NCBI GenBank assembly: GCA_022824315.1
Contig: JAJEAC010000062.1
Location: forward strand, 27,284-91,283
Direction: 5' to 3'
Length of the DNA: 64,000 nt
Source of the DNA: Silicimonas sp.
Lineage (GTDB): Bacteria > Pseudomonadota > Alphaproteobacteria > Rhodobacterales > Rhodobacteraceae
Of this stretch, positions 53,230 through 62,221 are shown piece after piece (the stretch's first letter is position 1; the number at the start of each line of letters is the position of its first letter). Under the pieces are notes generated by a model, which saw nothing but the letters and a program-made list of their open reading frames with translations, did no database searches and was not told where the DNA came from. A program made the position numbers and the translations under genes.

Positions 53230-54321
53230 ATGACAGAAGAACTCAGCCGCACGTCCGCGCTTGCCTCTCGCCACTCCGCCCTTGGCTCCGGCCTGGAGGA
53301 TTGGAACGGGATGGGTACCGCCTGGACCTGCGATACCGACCCGAACGACGAGCATGACGCGGTGCGCGAACATGCCGGAATGTTCGACATGTCGCCCCTA
53401 AAAAAGGTCTTCGTGCGCGGCCCGGATGCACGATCCGTGCTGGATCACCTGACCACGCGGGACATGTCCAAGGTCGGTTCCGGCAAGTCCGTCTATCTCT
53501 GCGTCCTGACGGACAAGGGCGGCATCGCAGACGATGCCATAGTGTCCAACAACGGCGGTGACGAGTGGATGATCGTGCACGGCTCCGGCGGCACGATGGC
53601 GCTGTTGGAAGCTTCTGCGCTGGGGCATGACGTCTCGATAGAGTTTACGGACGACCTGCACGATCTCTCGGTTCAAGGTCCGGCATCGCTGGAAATTCTC
53701 GATGCCAATACCGATATCGACCTCGGCGCATTGGCCTATTTCGAGCACGCCCCGGCGACGCTCTTTGGCCACGCTTGCCGGATGTCGCGCACGGGATATT
53801 CGGGCGAGCGTGGCTACGAGGTCTTTGCCGACGGCGCGGTGATCACAGACATTTGGGACAATCTTGCGGACGCCGGCGTGATGCCGTGCTCTTTCACCGC
53901 GCTCGACAAGGTGCGGATCGAGGCGGGGCTCCTTTTCTATGGCTACGACATGACCGAAGAGAACACCCCGTGGGAGGTCGGCCTCGGCTTCACGGTGAGC
54001 ACGACCAAGGGCGATTTCCGCGGCAAGGACGCATTGATGGCCGCCAAGGGCGCCGAGAGGATCAACAACGTCTGCCTGGACATCGATCACTCCGACATGG
54101 TCGAAGGCGGCGAAACCCTGTCGCTGAACGGCAAGGAAGTCGGCGTGATCAACAGCCCTTGCCATTCCCGTCGGATGGGCAAGTCGCTTGCCTTGGCGCA
54201 TGTCAGCCCGGGGATAGCCGCGGGCAGCGTTCTTGCCGTCTCCGGCGAAGGACAGGATACCACCGCAACCGTCATTGCCGGCCCGATCTACGACCCCAAG
54301 AAGTCCCGCACGCACGCCTGA
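53230..54321 (+). CDS. GcvT-like aminomethyltransferase (folate-dependent)
   Basis: A 363-residue member of the glycine-cleavage T / DmdA / sarcosine-type family that transfers a one-carbon unit to tetrahydrofolate. Motifs: LDHLTTRDMSKVGSGKSVYL, SRTGYSGERGYEVFADGAV, ALDKVRIEAGLLFYGYDMTE and ENTPWEVGLGFTV. AAAGGAAC precedes the ATG. Pairing with the MttB-like gene suggests a two-step demethylation system feeding folate; the substrate is not known. It is intact amid decayed TA genes. Confidence 0.87.
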   Translation: MTEELSRTSALASRHSALGSGLEDWNGMGTAWTCDTDPNDEHDAVREHAGMFDMSPLKKVFVRGPDARSVLDHLTTRDMSKVGSGKSVYLCVLTDKGGIADDAIVSNNGGDEWMIVHGSGGTMALLEASALGHDVSIEFTDDLHDLSVQGPASLEILDANTDIDLGALAYFEHAPATLFGHACRMSRTGYSGERGYEVFADGAVITDIWDNLADAGVMPCSFTALDKVRIEAGLLFYGYDMTEENTPWEVGLGFTVSTTKGDFRGKDALMAAKGAERINNVCLDIDHSDMVEGGETLSLNGKEVGVINSPCHSRRMGKSLALAHVSPGIAAGSVLAVSGEGQDTTATVIAGPIYDPKKSRTHA

Positions 54322-54795
54322 TCGACTTCAGATGCCGCCAGGGGAATCGTTCATGTCGTGCGGGTCCACCAGGCCGCATGGCCGACATTCGACGAGTCCG
54401 CAGAAACATGCATTTGGGCTCAGACCGACCTGACGGTCACGCACCATTTCGGTTCGTGGCATGGGCCTTTCTCAGACGTTCGTCCGGCGGAAGCTTGACT
54501 CAATTCCGGAGCGTTGAACGACATGGCCGATGTCGCGTCGTCCTGAGCCGTGCGTGATGGATGGCGCCAGCGGCCGCAGAGTTCCCGAAGTGAATGATGT
54601 CGCGCAGTTTGCGAACCGGTCCGAATCGTGCGCGGCTTCTTTTGGCCGGTCCGGGATCGCTCAGCGGAACCGGCTTTCCGTCGCCGACCCGTCCCGCTTG
54701 ATTTTGGTGCCGTCGCGGCGGACCGGCGCCGCAACCGCAGACAACCGCACGCGGAATCGAGCGTTGACTTCGGTTCAGGCGCGCCGGGACATCTT
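54322..54795. other. Intergenic stretch without a recognised gene
   Basis: About 470 bases after the methyltransferase cassette. Frames here are short or compositionally odd; no family, RNA or terminator could be supported. Confidence 0.5.
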
Positions 54796-55072
54796 TCAGG
54801 CATGATTTTTCTCACCTTGATGCCTGACGGCCAGCACCACGGCGTGTTCTCCAATCAGACGACAGTGCGCGAGATAACCGCTGTCGTCAGATGCGATGGG
54901 TCATTCCTGGAATTCCGGGTCCATCGCATCCGCCGACGTCGGGAGTCTCCGCCAGAGATGTGGCTTCCTTCCGAATTGCGCCGACGGCGCAAGAAGCCTC
55001 GGAAAGACCATTCGGAGCAAGGCAGCGAAAAACGCGGTGGACGTCCTGCAGGGTTTCTGGCGCCCAGATCAG
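54796..55072 (-). pseudogene. ParE-type toxin relic 1
   Basis: On the minus strand one frame reads IWAPETLQDVHRVFRCLAP; after a shift another reads VDAMDPEFQE, a stop, then PIASDDSGYLAHCRL and VVLAVRHQGEKNHA. These are the first and last parts of ParE/RelE toxins. The start codon is CTG where the second copy has ATG. It is homologous to the relic at 57113-57389. Confidence 0.6.
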
Positions 55073-55305
55073 GCATGAAATTCAGGCAGCTCCAAATCGT
55101 GCTCCATGCAGATGTCGATGAATTCGACAGGACTGAGCGGCATGATCGAATGGTTCCTCGTCTCTTCTGCGGAGATCAGGCCGGCCAGCACGTCATGCCT
55201 GTCCGCCTCCAACGTTCCGTTCTCCGGGACATGTTCGAAGCAGGGCTCGATCTCGGCGAGTGCCCATCTGCAATCCTCTTCGGCTCTGATTGGCCGAACC
55301 CCCAT
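55069..55305 (-). pseudogene. Chimeric antitoxin: HigA N-terminus joined to an RHH antitoxin tail
   Basis: A 78-residue frame starts MGVRPIRAEEDCRWALAEIE, the N-terminal pattern of COG5499 HigA regulators, and runs to SPVEFIDICM. The helix-turn-helix that should follow is missing. The last residues EHDLELPEFHA resemble the tail GHDLAPPECHE of the ribbon-helix-helix antitoxin at 57386-57670, and like it are followed by a ParE relic. A deletion that fused two antitoxin genes is the simplest reading. Confidence 0.5.
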
Positions 55306-55472
55306 CTCGACACCATCGCTGTATCGATTGGAATTTTCGGTTGCTGCATCCTCTGCGAGACTTTCTGCATTGGCTTTCGTCCTTGACCGCGCTCTTCCAG
55401 GTCATGTTGGAGCACAGTGCGAGCACATTGGCCCCGATTGCCGGCCAGAGGATCTAACAGTGACGATGCGTC

Positions 55473-56657
55473 CTATGCATCCCAGTCGAACGCGTGCAAT
55501 TCCCTCCACGGAATCAGGCTGTCGGTTCCTCGGCGCTGGCGTTGATCGCCGCCGTAGACAACGACGACGGAACATCGGCGGGTCGATTGGGAAAGGTGCC
55601 CTCGGACGCGCCTGGATCCGTCGAACAGGTTGGATGATGCTGTCTCAGAGGACTTGGCTTCGATGATCGTGGTGCCGTTCGGGCTTTCGACCATCAGATC
55701 CACCTCTGCGCCGTTCCGGTCGCGGTAATACGAGATGCCACCGGTTTCGCCCTGGTTGGCTCGATGTTTCGCGATCTCCGAAACCACCCAGGCTTCGAAG
55801 ATTGCACCGCGAAGCGGATGTGTGCGCAGTTGCTCGGGGGTGCGGATACCCAGCAGCCAGCAGACGATCCCGGTATCGTAGAAATGCAGTTTCGGCAATT
55901 TCACCAGGCGCTTGCGAAGATTCGTGTGAAGGACCGGAAGGCGGAAGGCGACAAAGCTGGTTTCAAGAATGCTGAGCCAGGCCTTCGCAGTCGGTTGCGA
56001 GATGCCGCAATCCCCAGCAATCGACGAGTAGTTGAGCAATTGTGCTGTCCGGCCCGCGCAAAGTGATACGAAACGCTGAAAATTCGTGGGATCGCCTACG
56101 TTGCTGATCGTCCGCACGTCGCGCTCGATGTAGGTTGCAATGTAGGAACCGAGCCAGTCCGAGGCTTCATGCCCTTCATCGAAAATGCGCGGGTAGGAAC
56201 CGGTCAAGAGAGTTTCGTCGAGAGTCTTCGGGTGTCGGGGAAAGCGTGTCGTCTCGCCTCGCGTCAGTGGCAGAAGGTTGTGCACTGCCGTCCGTCCCGC
56301 CAACGACTGACTGACCGTTTCGAGCAGAGTGAGGTTTTGCGAGCCCGTGAGAATCCAGCGACCTGGCACGGGGTCTGCGTCGATGATGCCTTGCAGGTAG
56401 GAGAGCAGGTCCGGCACTCTCTGGACCTCGTCGAGAACTGCGCCTTCCGGAAATTGGGCCAGGAAGGCGCGGGGGTCTTCGGCGGCGAAGGCCCGTACGT
56501 CGGGGGCTTCCAGCGTCTCGTACTGGTGATTTGGAAACAGGGCGCGGCTCAACGTCGTCTTTCCGCTCTGCCGAGGTCCGGTGAGCGTGATTGACGGCCA
56601 AACCTGAGCCGCCTCCATCAGCTTCGGGGCGAGGTCGCGTGTGATCATGTTCCACAA
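55473..56657 (-). CDS. AAA_14/DUF4143 ATP-binding protein
   Basis: A 394-residue P-loop ATPase. Walker A is LTGPRQSGKTTLSRALF and Walker B GAVLDEVQRVPDLLSYL, with sensor WILTGSQNLTLLE. The C-terminal DUF4143 part has LPKLHFYDTGIVCWLLGIRT and YYRDRNGAEVDLMVE, a PD-(D/E)XK-like nuclease-fold motif with a Lys in IIEAKSS. Such genes are scattered in accessory islands, often with TA genes; their role is unclear. Met1 or the Met at residue 4 (MITRDLAPK) is the start. Confidence 0.85.
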   Translation of the reverse strand: MWNMITRDLAPKLMEAAQVWPSITLTGPRQSGKTTLSRALFPNHQYETLEAPDVRAFAAEDPRAFLAQFPEGAVLDEVQRVPDLLSYLQGIIDADPVPGRWILTGSQNLTLLETVSQSLAGRTAVHNLLPLTRGETTRFPRHPKTLDETLLTGSYPRIFDEGHEASDWLGSYIATYIERDVRTISNVGDPTNFQRFVSLCAGRTAQLLNYSSIAGDCGISQPTAKAWLSILETSFVAFRLPVLHTNLRKRLVKLPKLHFYDTGIVCWLLGIRTPEQLRTHPLRGAIFEAWVVSEIAKHRANQGETGGISYYRDRNGAEVDLMVESPNGTTIIEAKSSETASSNLFDGSRRVRGHLSQSTRRCSVVVVYGGDQRQRRGTDSLIPWRELHAFDWDA

Positions 56658-56709
56658 AGTAGCAATCTCTTAGGCTAATTCAATATTTGATTTTGAATTA
56701 GCCTACGTT

Positions 56710-57085
56710 TTGAAAGCGAGACTCGCTTCTGCACCGGTCACCAATGGCGCAATTCTGATTCGGTTGCCGAGTGGCACCAATCAAGGCGAAAGCAACTTGT
56801 GTTGGGCGTTTGCCTTGTCCAATGCAGGCTCCAGCTACTTCGAGGACAAGGCGAGCCTGGATTGCCTGGACGAAATCGACCGGAAGTGCGCGAAGGCGAC
56901 CAAATAGAACGGTGACAGCGCGAGTCGCCAGATCAAGGAGAGCAAACAGGCCGAATTCCTGGTCGAGCGCTGCATTCGGTGGAGCCTCGTGCAAGAAATT
57001 TGTGTCCGGTCAGAAGCCGTGGGTCTCGAAGTGATGCAAATGATGGCTGGACGAAGCCACGGACCCAAGCTGGAGCAGGCGTTGA
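56710..57085 (+). pseudogene. DUF4433/DarT-like ADP-ribosyltransferase toxin relic
   Basis: The plus strand reads YFEDKASLDCLDEIDRK, a stop at 56905-56907, then IKESKQAEFLVERCIRWSLV and QEICVRSEAVGLEVMQMMAG. This matches the C-terminal half of DarT-type proteins (D...LDxIDW; KxRQAEFLVxxxFPWxLVxEIGVY). The N-terminal catalytic part is not readable, and no DarG macrodomain partner is present. Confidence 0.5.
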
Positions 57086-57112
57086 TTGCGGCCCGAACAG
57101 GAGCGGACTCCG

Positions 57113-57389
57113 TCAGGAAGACCCTTCAATGCGCTGACGCCCGATGGACGGCACCGCGGCTTGCTCTCCATCCAGACGGTACAGCACAAGATGACCGCTG
57201 TCGCCAAATGCGATGGGCCAACTTCGGAATTCCGGGCCCATCCCGTCTGCCAGCGCCGAGACTCTCTGCGATGACCTGGATCCACTCACGAATTGTGCTG
57301 ACGGCACGAGATGCCGGTCAAGGGTCCTTCGGGGCAAGGAACCGATAGATGCGGTGGACATCTTGCAGGGATTCTGGCGCCCAGATCAT
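57113..57389 (-). pseudogene. ParE-type toxin relic 2
   Basis: The ATG overlaps the stop of the RHH antitoxin as ATGA. The frame reads MIWAPESLQDVHRIYRFLAP, KDP, then a stop; SRAVSTIREWIQVIAE follows in the same frame. After a shift, DGMGPEFRSWPIAFGDSGHL and VLYRLDGEQAAV complete the toxin. One nonsense codon and one frameshift inactivate it. The first copy is at 54796-55072. Confidence 0.7.
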
Positions 57390-57670
57390 TCATGACATTC
57401 AGGTGGCGCCAAGTCGTGTCCCGTTTCCAGCTCGGCCATCCAGCCATCAGCCTCGGCATGAGTCACATGTAGACCGCTCTCCCTAAAGGCCGCCCACGCT
57501 CGGAGCGCATCCTGACGCATGGCCTCGCGCCTTTCCTCGCGCTCGACATACTGGCTGATTGCGTCTCGCAGAAGGCAATGCGGGGCGCGATTCCGGACCA
57601 CGGCAAGTTTCTGGATCCGGGACCGAATGTCAGCGTCCAACGTCATGGTTACAAGGCCAATGGAAGCCAT
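57386..57670 (-). CDS. Ribbon-helix-helix (CopG-type) antitoxin
   Basis: A 94-residue protein. The RHH domain is GLVTMTLDADIRSRIQKLAV with APHCLLRDAISQYVER, followed by a long helix and the toxin-binding tail VTHAEADGWMAELETGHD. GGAGAAAGGG precedes the ATG. It appears intact while its ParE partner is broken. Confidence 0.8.
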   Translation of the reverse strand: MASIGLVTMTLDADIRSRIQKLAVVRNRAPHCLLRDAISQYVEREERREAMRQDALRAWAAFRESGLHVTHAEADGWMAELETGHDLAPPECHE

Positions 57671-58016
57671 CCCTTTCTCCGACACTTTTTGATATTGCCC
57701 GAAGACTCATCCCTTTCGCCATGGTGCCACAAAATCTTGCCTTGGCAATTCCCCCAGGAATTCCGCCCAGGACTGCTGGCTCCCTTGGACTCGTGAAGGA
57801 CTGTGACACCGGCCGTGTCCAGGTCGAGATCGTGGCCCGCGCCAGTCCCGGTGCGCAGCCGGCCGAAATGGACATTTTGACCGACAACCCGCGATGCCTT
57901 TCGAGAACGTAGCGCCCGATAACACATTTCCGGATCCGCAATGCGGGCTGTTGATGCCCCGTGATGCGCATTCACCTGTCAGGTCGTGGCTAAGGAAGCG
58001 CCGTCAGGAATCGGTC
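57671..58016. other. Intergenic stretch between mdh and the RHH antitoxin
   Basis: About 350 bases, expected to hold the antitoxin promoter and the end of the mdh transcript. No gene was recognised; no hairpin with a T-run was seen. Confidence 0.5.
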
Positions 58017-59049
<1,033 letters not shown>

Positions 59050-59226
59050 GTCACGTAACTGGCCGAAGACCGCAATGCGCAGGTGACGCGTGGCAGGATT
59101 CGTCAACGCAGACAGGCCGTTCCGCCGCGAGATGGGCCTTTCTGCCGCAGGTCCTCCGGGTTGCGGGCGCCGCGCGAGACGTGCAGGTTGCGCGCATTCC
59201 CGGCCCTCTCGATCAAGGAAGGTTCA

Positions 59227-60084
59227 ATGGTCGCTCCGCAAAGGCTCTGCCGCTCCGTTCTCTACGTGCCCGCGTCGAAGACCCGGGCCCTCGAAAAGGT
59301 CGGAACGCTCGATGTCGACTCGATCATATTCGATCTCGAGGACGCGGTTGCACCTGCAGAAAAGCCTTCGGCCCGCGAGACTCTTGCCCGCGCCCTCGAT
59401 GCCGGGGATTTCGGGCACAGGCAGCGAATCGTGCGCATCAACGGGACCGACACCGAATGGGGCGATTCTGACGCACGGGGCGTCGCGGGCATGGACTGCG
59501 ATGCCGTGCTCCTGCCCAAGGCGGAGGACCCCGGGCAGGTGGAAGAGGTTGCCGCCCTCGCGTCCGGAACGCCCGTCTGGTGCATGATGGAAACCCCGCG
59601 CGGCGTCCTGAAGGCGCTCGACATTGCCGCGCTGCCCTCGGTCGAAGGCTTCGTTCTTGGCACGAATGATCTTGCCAAGGAGATCGGATGCGCCACGGGA
59701 GGCGACCGGATGGCGATGATGGCGGCGCTCCAGACCGTGCTTCTCGCGGCACGGGCCGAGGGCATTGCCTGCGTAGACGGCGTGTACAACGCCTTCAGGG
59801 ACGAGGAGGGTTTTCGGGCCGAATGCGAACAGGGCCGGGCGCTCGGCATGGACGGCAAGACCTTGATTCATCCCTCGCAGATCGGCGTCGCCAACGAGGT
59901 CTTCGCGCCGAGCGACGCGGAGACCGAACTTGCGAGACGCCAGATCGAGGCATACGACGACGCCATCGCGCGCGGCGAGGCGGTGGCCGTGGTCGACGGG
60001 CGAATCGTCGAGAACCTTCATGTCGAAACGGCCCGGGCCGTCCTTGCCAAGGCGCAAGCCATTGCCGAACGGGCGGCAGGATGA
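59227..60084 (+). CDS. mcl2: CitE/HpcH-family malyl-CoA lyase or (3S)-malyl-CoA thioesterase
   Basis: A 285-residue CitE-like barrel enzyme. SVLYVPASKTRALEKVGTLD, IIFDLEDAVAP, RIVRINGTDTEWGDSD, MMETPRGVLKAL and KTLIHPSQIGVANEVF are the family blocks; the metal-binding Glu and Asp are kept. In Rhodobacter a gene of this length and place next to mdh and mesaconyl-CoA hydratase encodes malyl-CoA thioesterase of the ethylmalonyl-CoA pathway. That assignment rests on gene order. AAGGAAGG precedes the ATG. Confidence 0.8.
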   Translation: MVAPQRLCRSVLYVPASKTRALEKVGTLDVDSIIFDLEDAVAPAEKPSARETLARALDAGDFGHRQRIVRINGTDTEWGDSDARGVAGMDCDAVLLPKAEDPGQVEEVAALASGTPVWCMMETPRGVLKALDIAALPSVEGFVLGTNDLAKEIGCATGGDRMAMMAALQTVLLAARAEGIACVDGVYNAFRDEEGFRAECEQGRALGMDGKTLIHPSQIGVANEVFAPSDAETELARRQIEAYDDAIARGEAVAVVDGRIVENLHVETARAVLAKAQAIAERAAG

Positions 60085-60144
60085 CCCGGGACGCGAACAT
60101 GCGGAACGAAGACGCGCCTCCGCAACCGGTGCAAGGAGAGTGAC

Positions 60145-61173
60145 GTGAAGGCAAGCCAGGGAAGATTCTTCGAGGACTTCCGGGTCGGGGACACGATCCG
60201 GCACGCGGTTCCCCGCACCTTGGGGGACGGCGAGAGGGCGTTCTATCACGCGCTCTACCCGTCCCGGCACGCGTTCAATTCCTCGACCGCCTTCGCGCGC
60301 TCCTGCGGCCTGGACGCTCCGCTGGACAACCTGCTCGTGTTCCACACGGTCTTCGGCAGCACGGTGCCGGACATCTCGCTCAACGCGGTGGCGAATCTCG
60401 GCTACGCGGAAGGCCGCTGGCTGATGCCGGTCCATCCGGGTGAGACGCTTGCCGCCACGTCCGAGGTCATTGGCGTGAAGGAGAATTCGAACGGCAGGAC
60501 GGGCGTGGTCTGGGTTCGCACGACCGGCTGGAACGGGCGCGGCGATGACGTGCTCAGTTACGTCCGCTGGGTCATGGTGCGCAAGCGCGACCCGGGCTCG
60601 CCTGTGCCGGAGCCCGTGGTTCCCGAACTGTCCGAAAGCGTTCCTCCGCTGGACCTCGCGATTCCCCAAGGGCTTTCGTTTGCCGACTACGATTACGGGT
60701 TTGCGGGAGAGCCGCATCGCTGGGGCGACTACGAGGTTGGCGAGACCATCGATCATGTCGACAGGGTGACCATCGAGGAAGCCGAGCACATGCTGGCGAC
60801 CCGTCTCTGGCAGAACACGGCCCGCGTGCACTTTGACGCCACGTCGCGCGAGGACGGGCGACGGCTCATCTATGGCGGCCACGTGATCTCCATGGCGCGG
60901 GCACTGTCCTTCAACGGGCTCGCGAACGCCCAGATGATCGTGGGCCTGAACGCCGGCAGCCATGTTGCGCCGTGCTTCGCGGGCGACACGATCTGCTGCT
61001 GGTCCGAAGTGCTGGAGAAGGCCGAAACCGACACGCCCAGCATCGGGGCCTTGCGGCTCCGGCTCGTCGCGCACAAGCCCGAGGCGGCCCCGTTCGCGCT
61101 GAGGGACGGGGACGGCAAATACGTGGACGGTGTCCTGCTTGACCTGGACTGCTGGGCGCTGATGCCGATGTGA
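60145..61173 (+). CDS. mch: Mesaconyl-CoA hydratase (tandem MaoC)
   Basis: A 342-residue double hot-dog hydratase. The two halves begin GRFFEDFRVGDTIRHAVPRT and RWGDYEVGETIDHVDRVTIE; the second has the hydratase motif near RRLIYGGHVISMARALSFNG. The length and N-terminus fit mesaconyl-CoA hydratase, which makes beta-methylmalyl-CoA in the ethylmalonyl-CoA pathway. A GTG start follows AAGGAGAG. It lies 60 bases after the CitE-like gene and before sdhC. Confidence 0.88.
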   Translation: MKASQGRFFEDFRVGDTIRHAVPRTLGDGERAFYHALYPSRHAFNSSTAFARSCGLDAPLDNLLVFHTVFGSTVPDISLNAVANLGYAEGRWLMPVHPGETLAATSEVIGVKENSNGRTGVVWVRTTGWNGRGDDVLSYVRWVMVRKRDPGSPVPEPVVPELSESVPPLDLAIPQGLSFADYDYGFAGEPHRWGDYEVGETIDHVDRVTIEEAEHMLATRLWQNTARVHFDATSREDGRRLIYGGHVISMARALSFNGLANAQMIVGLNAGSHVAPCFAGDTICCWSEVLEKAETDTPSIGALRLRLVAHKPEAAPFALRDGDGKYVDGVLLDLDCWALMPM

Positions 61174-61446
61174 CGCGACGTTGGCGCGGTGCCGGGTGCC
61201 GACCCTGACCAGGTGCTGATTCTGCTGGTCGTGGGTCCCGGCGACCGATGCCGGCGGCGTGGAACCCGGGCGGAGCCGGCAGCAGCGGGTTCGGGCAGGA
61301 CCGGCGAGTATGCGTCCGGCGGGTCATGCCGGCACGGAATTGGCCGGCCGGACCAGGCGGTGCCTGCGTTGCGGCGTCGCGGGGCCGTGACAAGCCCGCC
61401 TGTTCTGCTATTGAGGTCGGGACGCCCACAATACGGGAGCCACGAC

Positions 61447-61830
61447 ATGGCCGACGTGAACCGGGGCAACAGGCCCCTGTCGCCGCATCTGACGGTATAC
61501 CGTCCGCAAGTCTCGTCGATGACGTCGATCCTGACGCGCATCAGCGGCACATCGCTCATCCTGGCGGCGCTTCTCGTCGTCTGGTGGTTCCTTGCAGCGG
61601 CGGTCTCGGCGGAGCAGTTCGTGCTGGCGGACGGGTTCATGACCTCGTGGCTCGGCGACACGGTCATGACGCTCTCGGCCTGGGCTCTCTGGTATCACGC
61701 GCTGGCAGGGCTGCGGCATCTCTACTGGGACACCGGCCGCGGGCTTGACGTCGCGACGGCCGAGAGGACGGGCATCGCGATCGTCGTGCTTTCGGTCGCC
61801 CTGACCGTCGCGACCGTCCTGGTCGTGTAG
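61447..61830 (+). CDS. sdhC: Succinate dehydrogenase cytochrome b556 subunit
   Basis: A 127-residue membrane anchor subunit. RPLSPHLTVYRPQVSSMTSI is the family N-terminus and TRISGTSLILAALLVVWWFL the first helix. The haem ligand is probably in WYHALAGLRHLYWD. GGGAGCC precedes the ATG; the open frame extends upstream through a 273-base gap after mch in which no other gene was seen. It forms complex II with sdhD, sdhA and (outside the window) sdhB. Confidence 0.93.
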   Translation: MADVNRGNRPLSPHLTVYRPQVSSMTSILTRISGTSLILAALLVVWWFLAAAVSAEQFVLADGFMTSWLGDTVMTLSAWALWYHALAGLRHLYWDTGRGLDVATAERTGIAIVVLSVALTVATVLVV

Positions 61831-61840
61831 GGAGGCGCCG

Positions 61841-62212
61841 ATGAGCTACATGACCGACCGCAAGCGCGCAGAGGGCCACGGCTCGGCCCGCGAGGGCACG
61901 CGCAGGCACTGGGGCATGACGAAATCCAGCGTCGCCCTCGTGTTTCTCGTTCCCGCCTTCGTCTTCACGTTCGGGCCCATGCTTGGCCGGCCTCACGCCG
62001 AGGTCGTGGCGTATTTCGCGCAGCCGTTTCCGGCGCTCGTGGCCGCGCTGATGATCATCGTGGGCCTGGTGCACTTCAAGAACGGCATCCAGATGGTGAT
62101 CGAGGACTACGTTCACGGGGTTCTCCGGGAGTACACGATCATCCTGACGACCTGCCTCTGCTACGGCGCGGTGGCTGCCGGCCTCTTTGCCATCGCCAGC
62201 ATCGCTCTATAG
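61841..62212 (+). CDS. sdhD: Succinate dehydrogenase hydrophobic membrane anchor subunit
   Basis: A 123-residue membrane subunit with three helices (VALVFLVPAFVFTFGPML, PALVAALMIIVGLVHF, IILTTCLCYGAVAAGLFAIA). HFKNGIQMVIEDYVHG is the family segment near quinone and haem. It begins 10 bases after sdhC and ends 9 bases before sdhA. Confidence 0.93.
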   Translation: MSYMTDRKRAEGHGSAREGTRRHWGMTKSSVALVFLVPAFVFTFGPMLGRPHAEVVAYFAQPFPALVAALMIIVGLVHFKNGIQMVIEDYVHGVLREYTIILTTCLCYGAVAAGLFAIASIAL

Positions 62213-62221
62213 GGAAGACCG

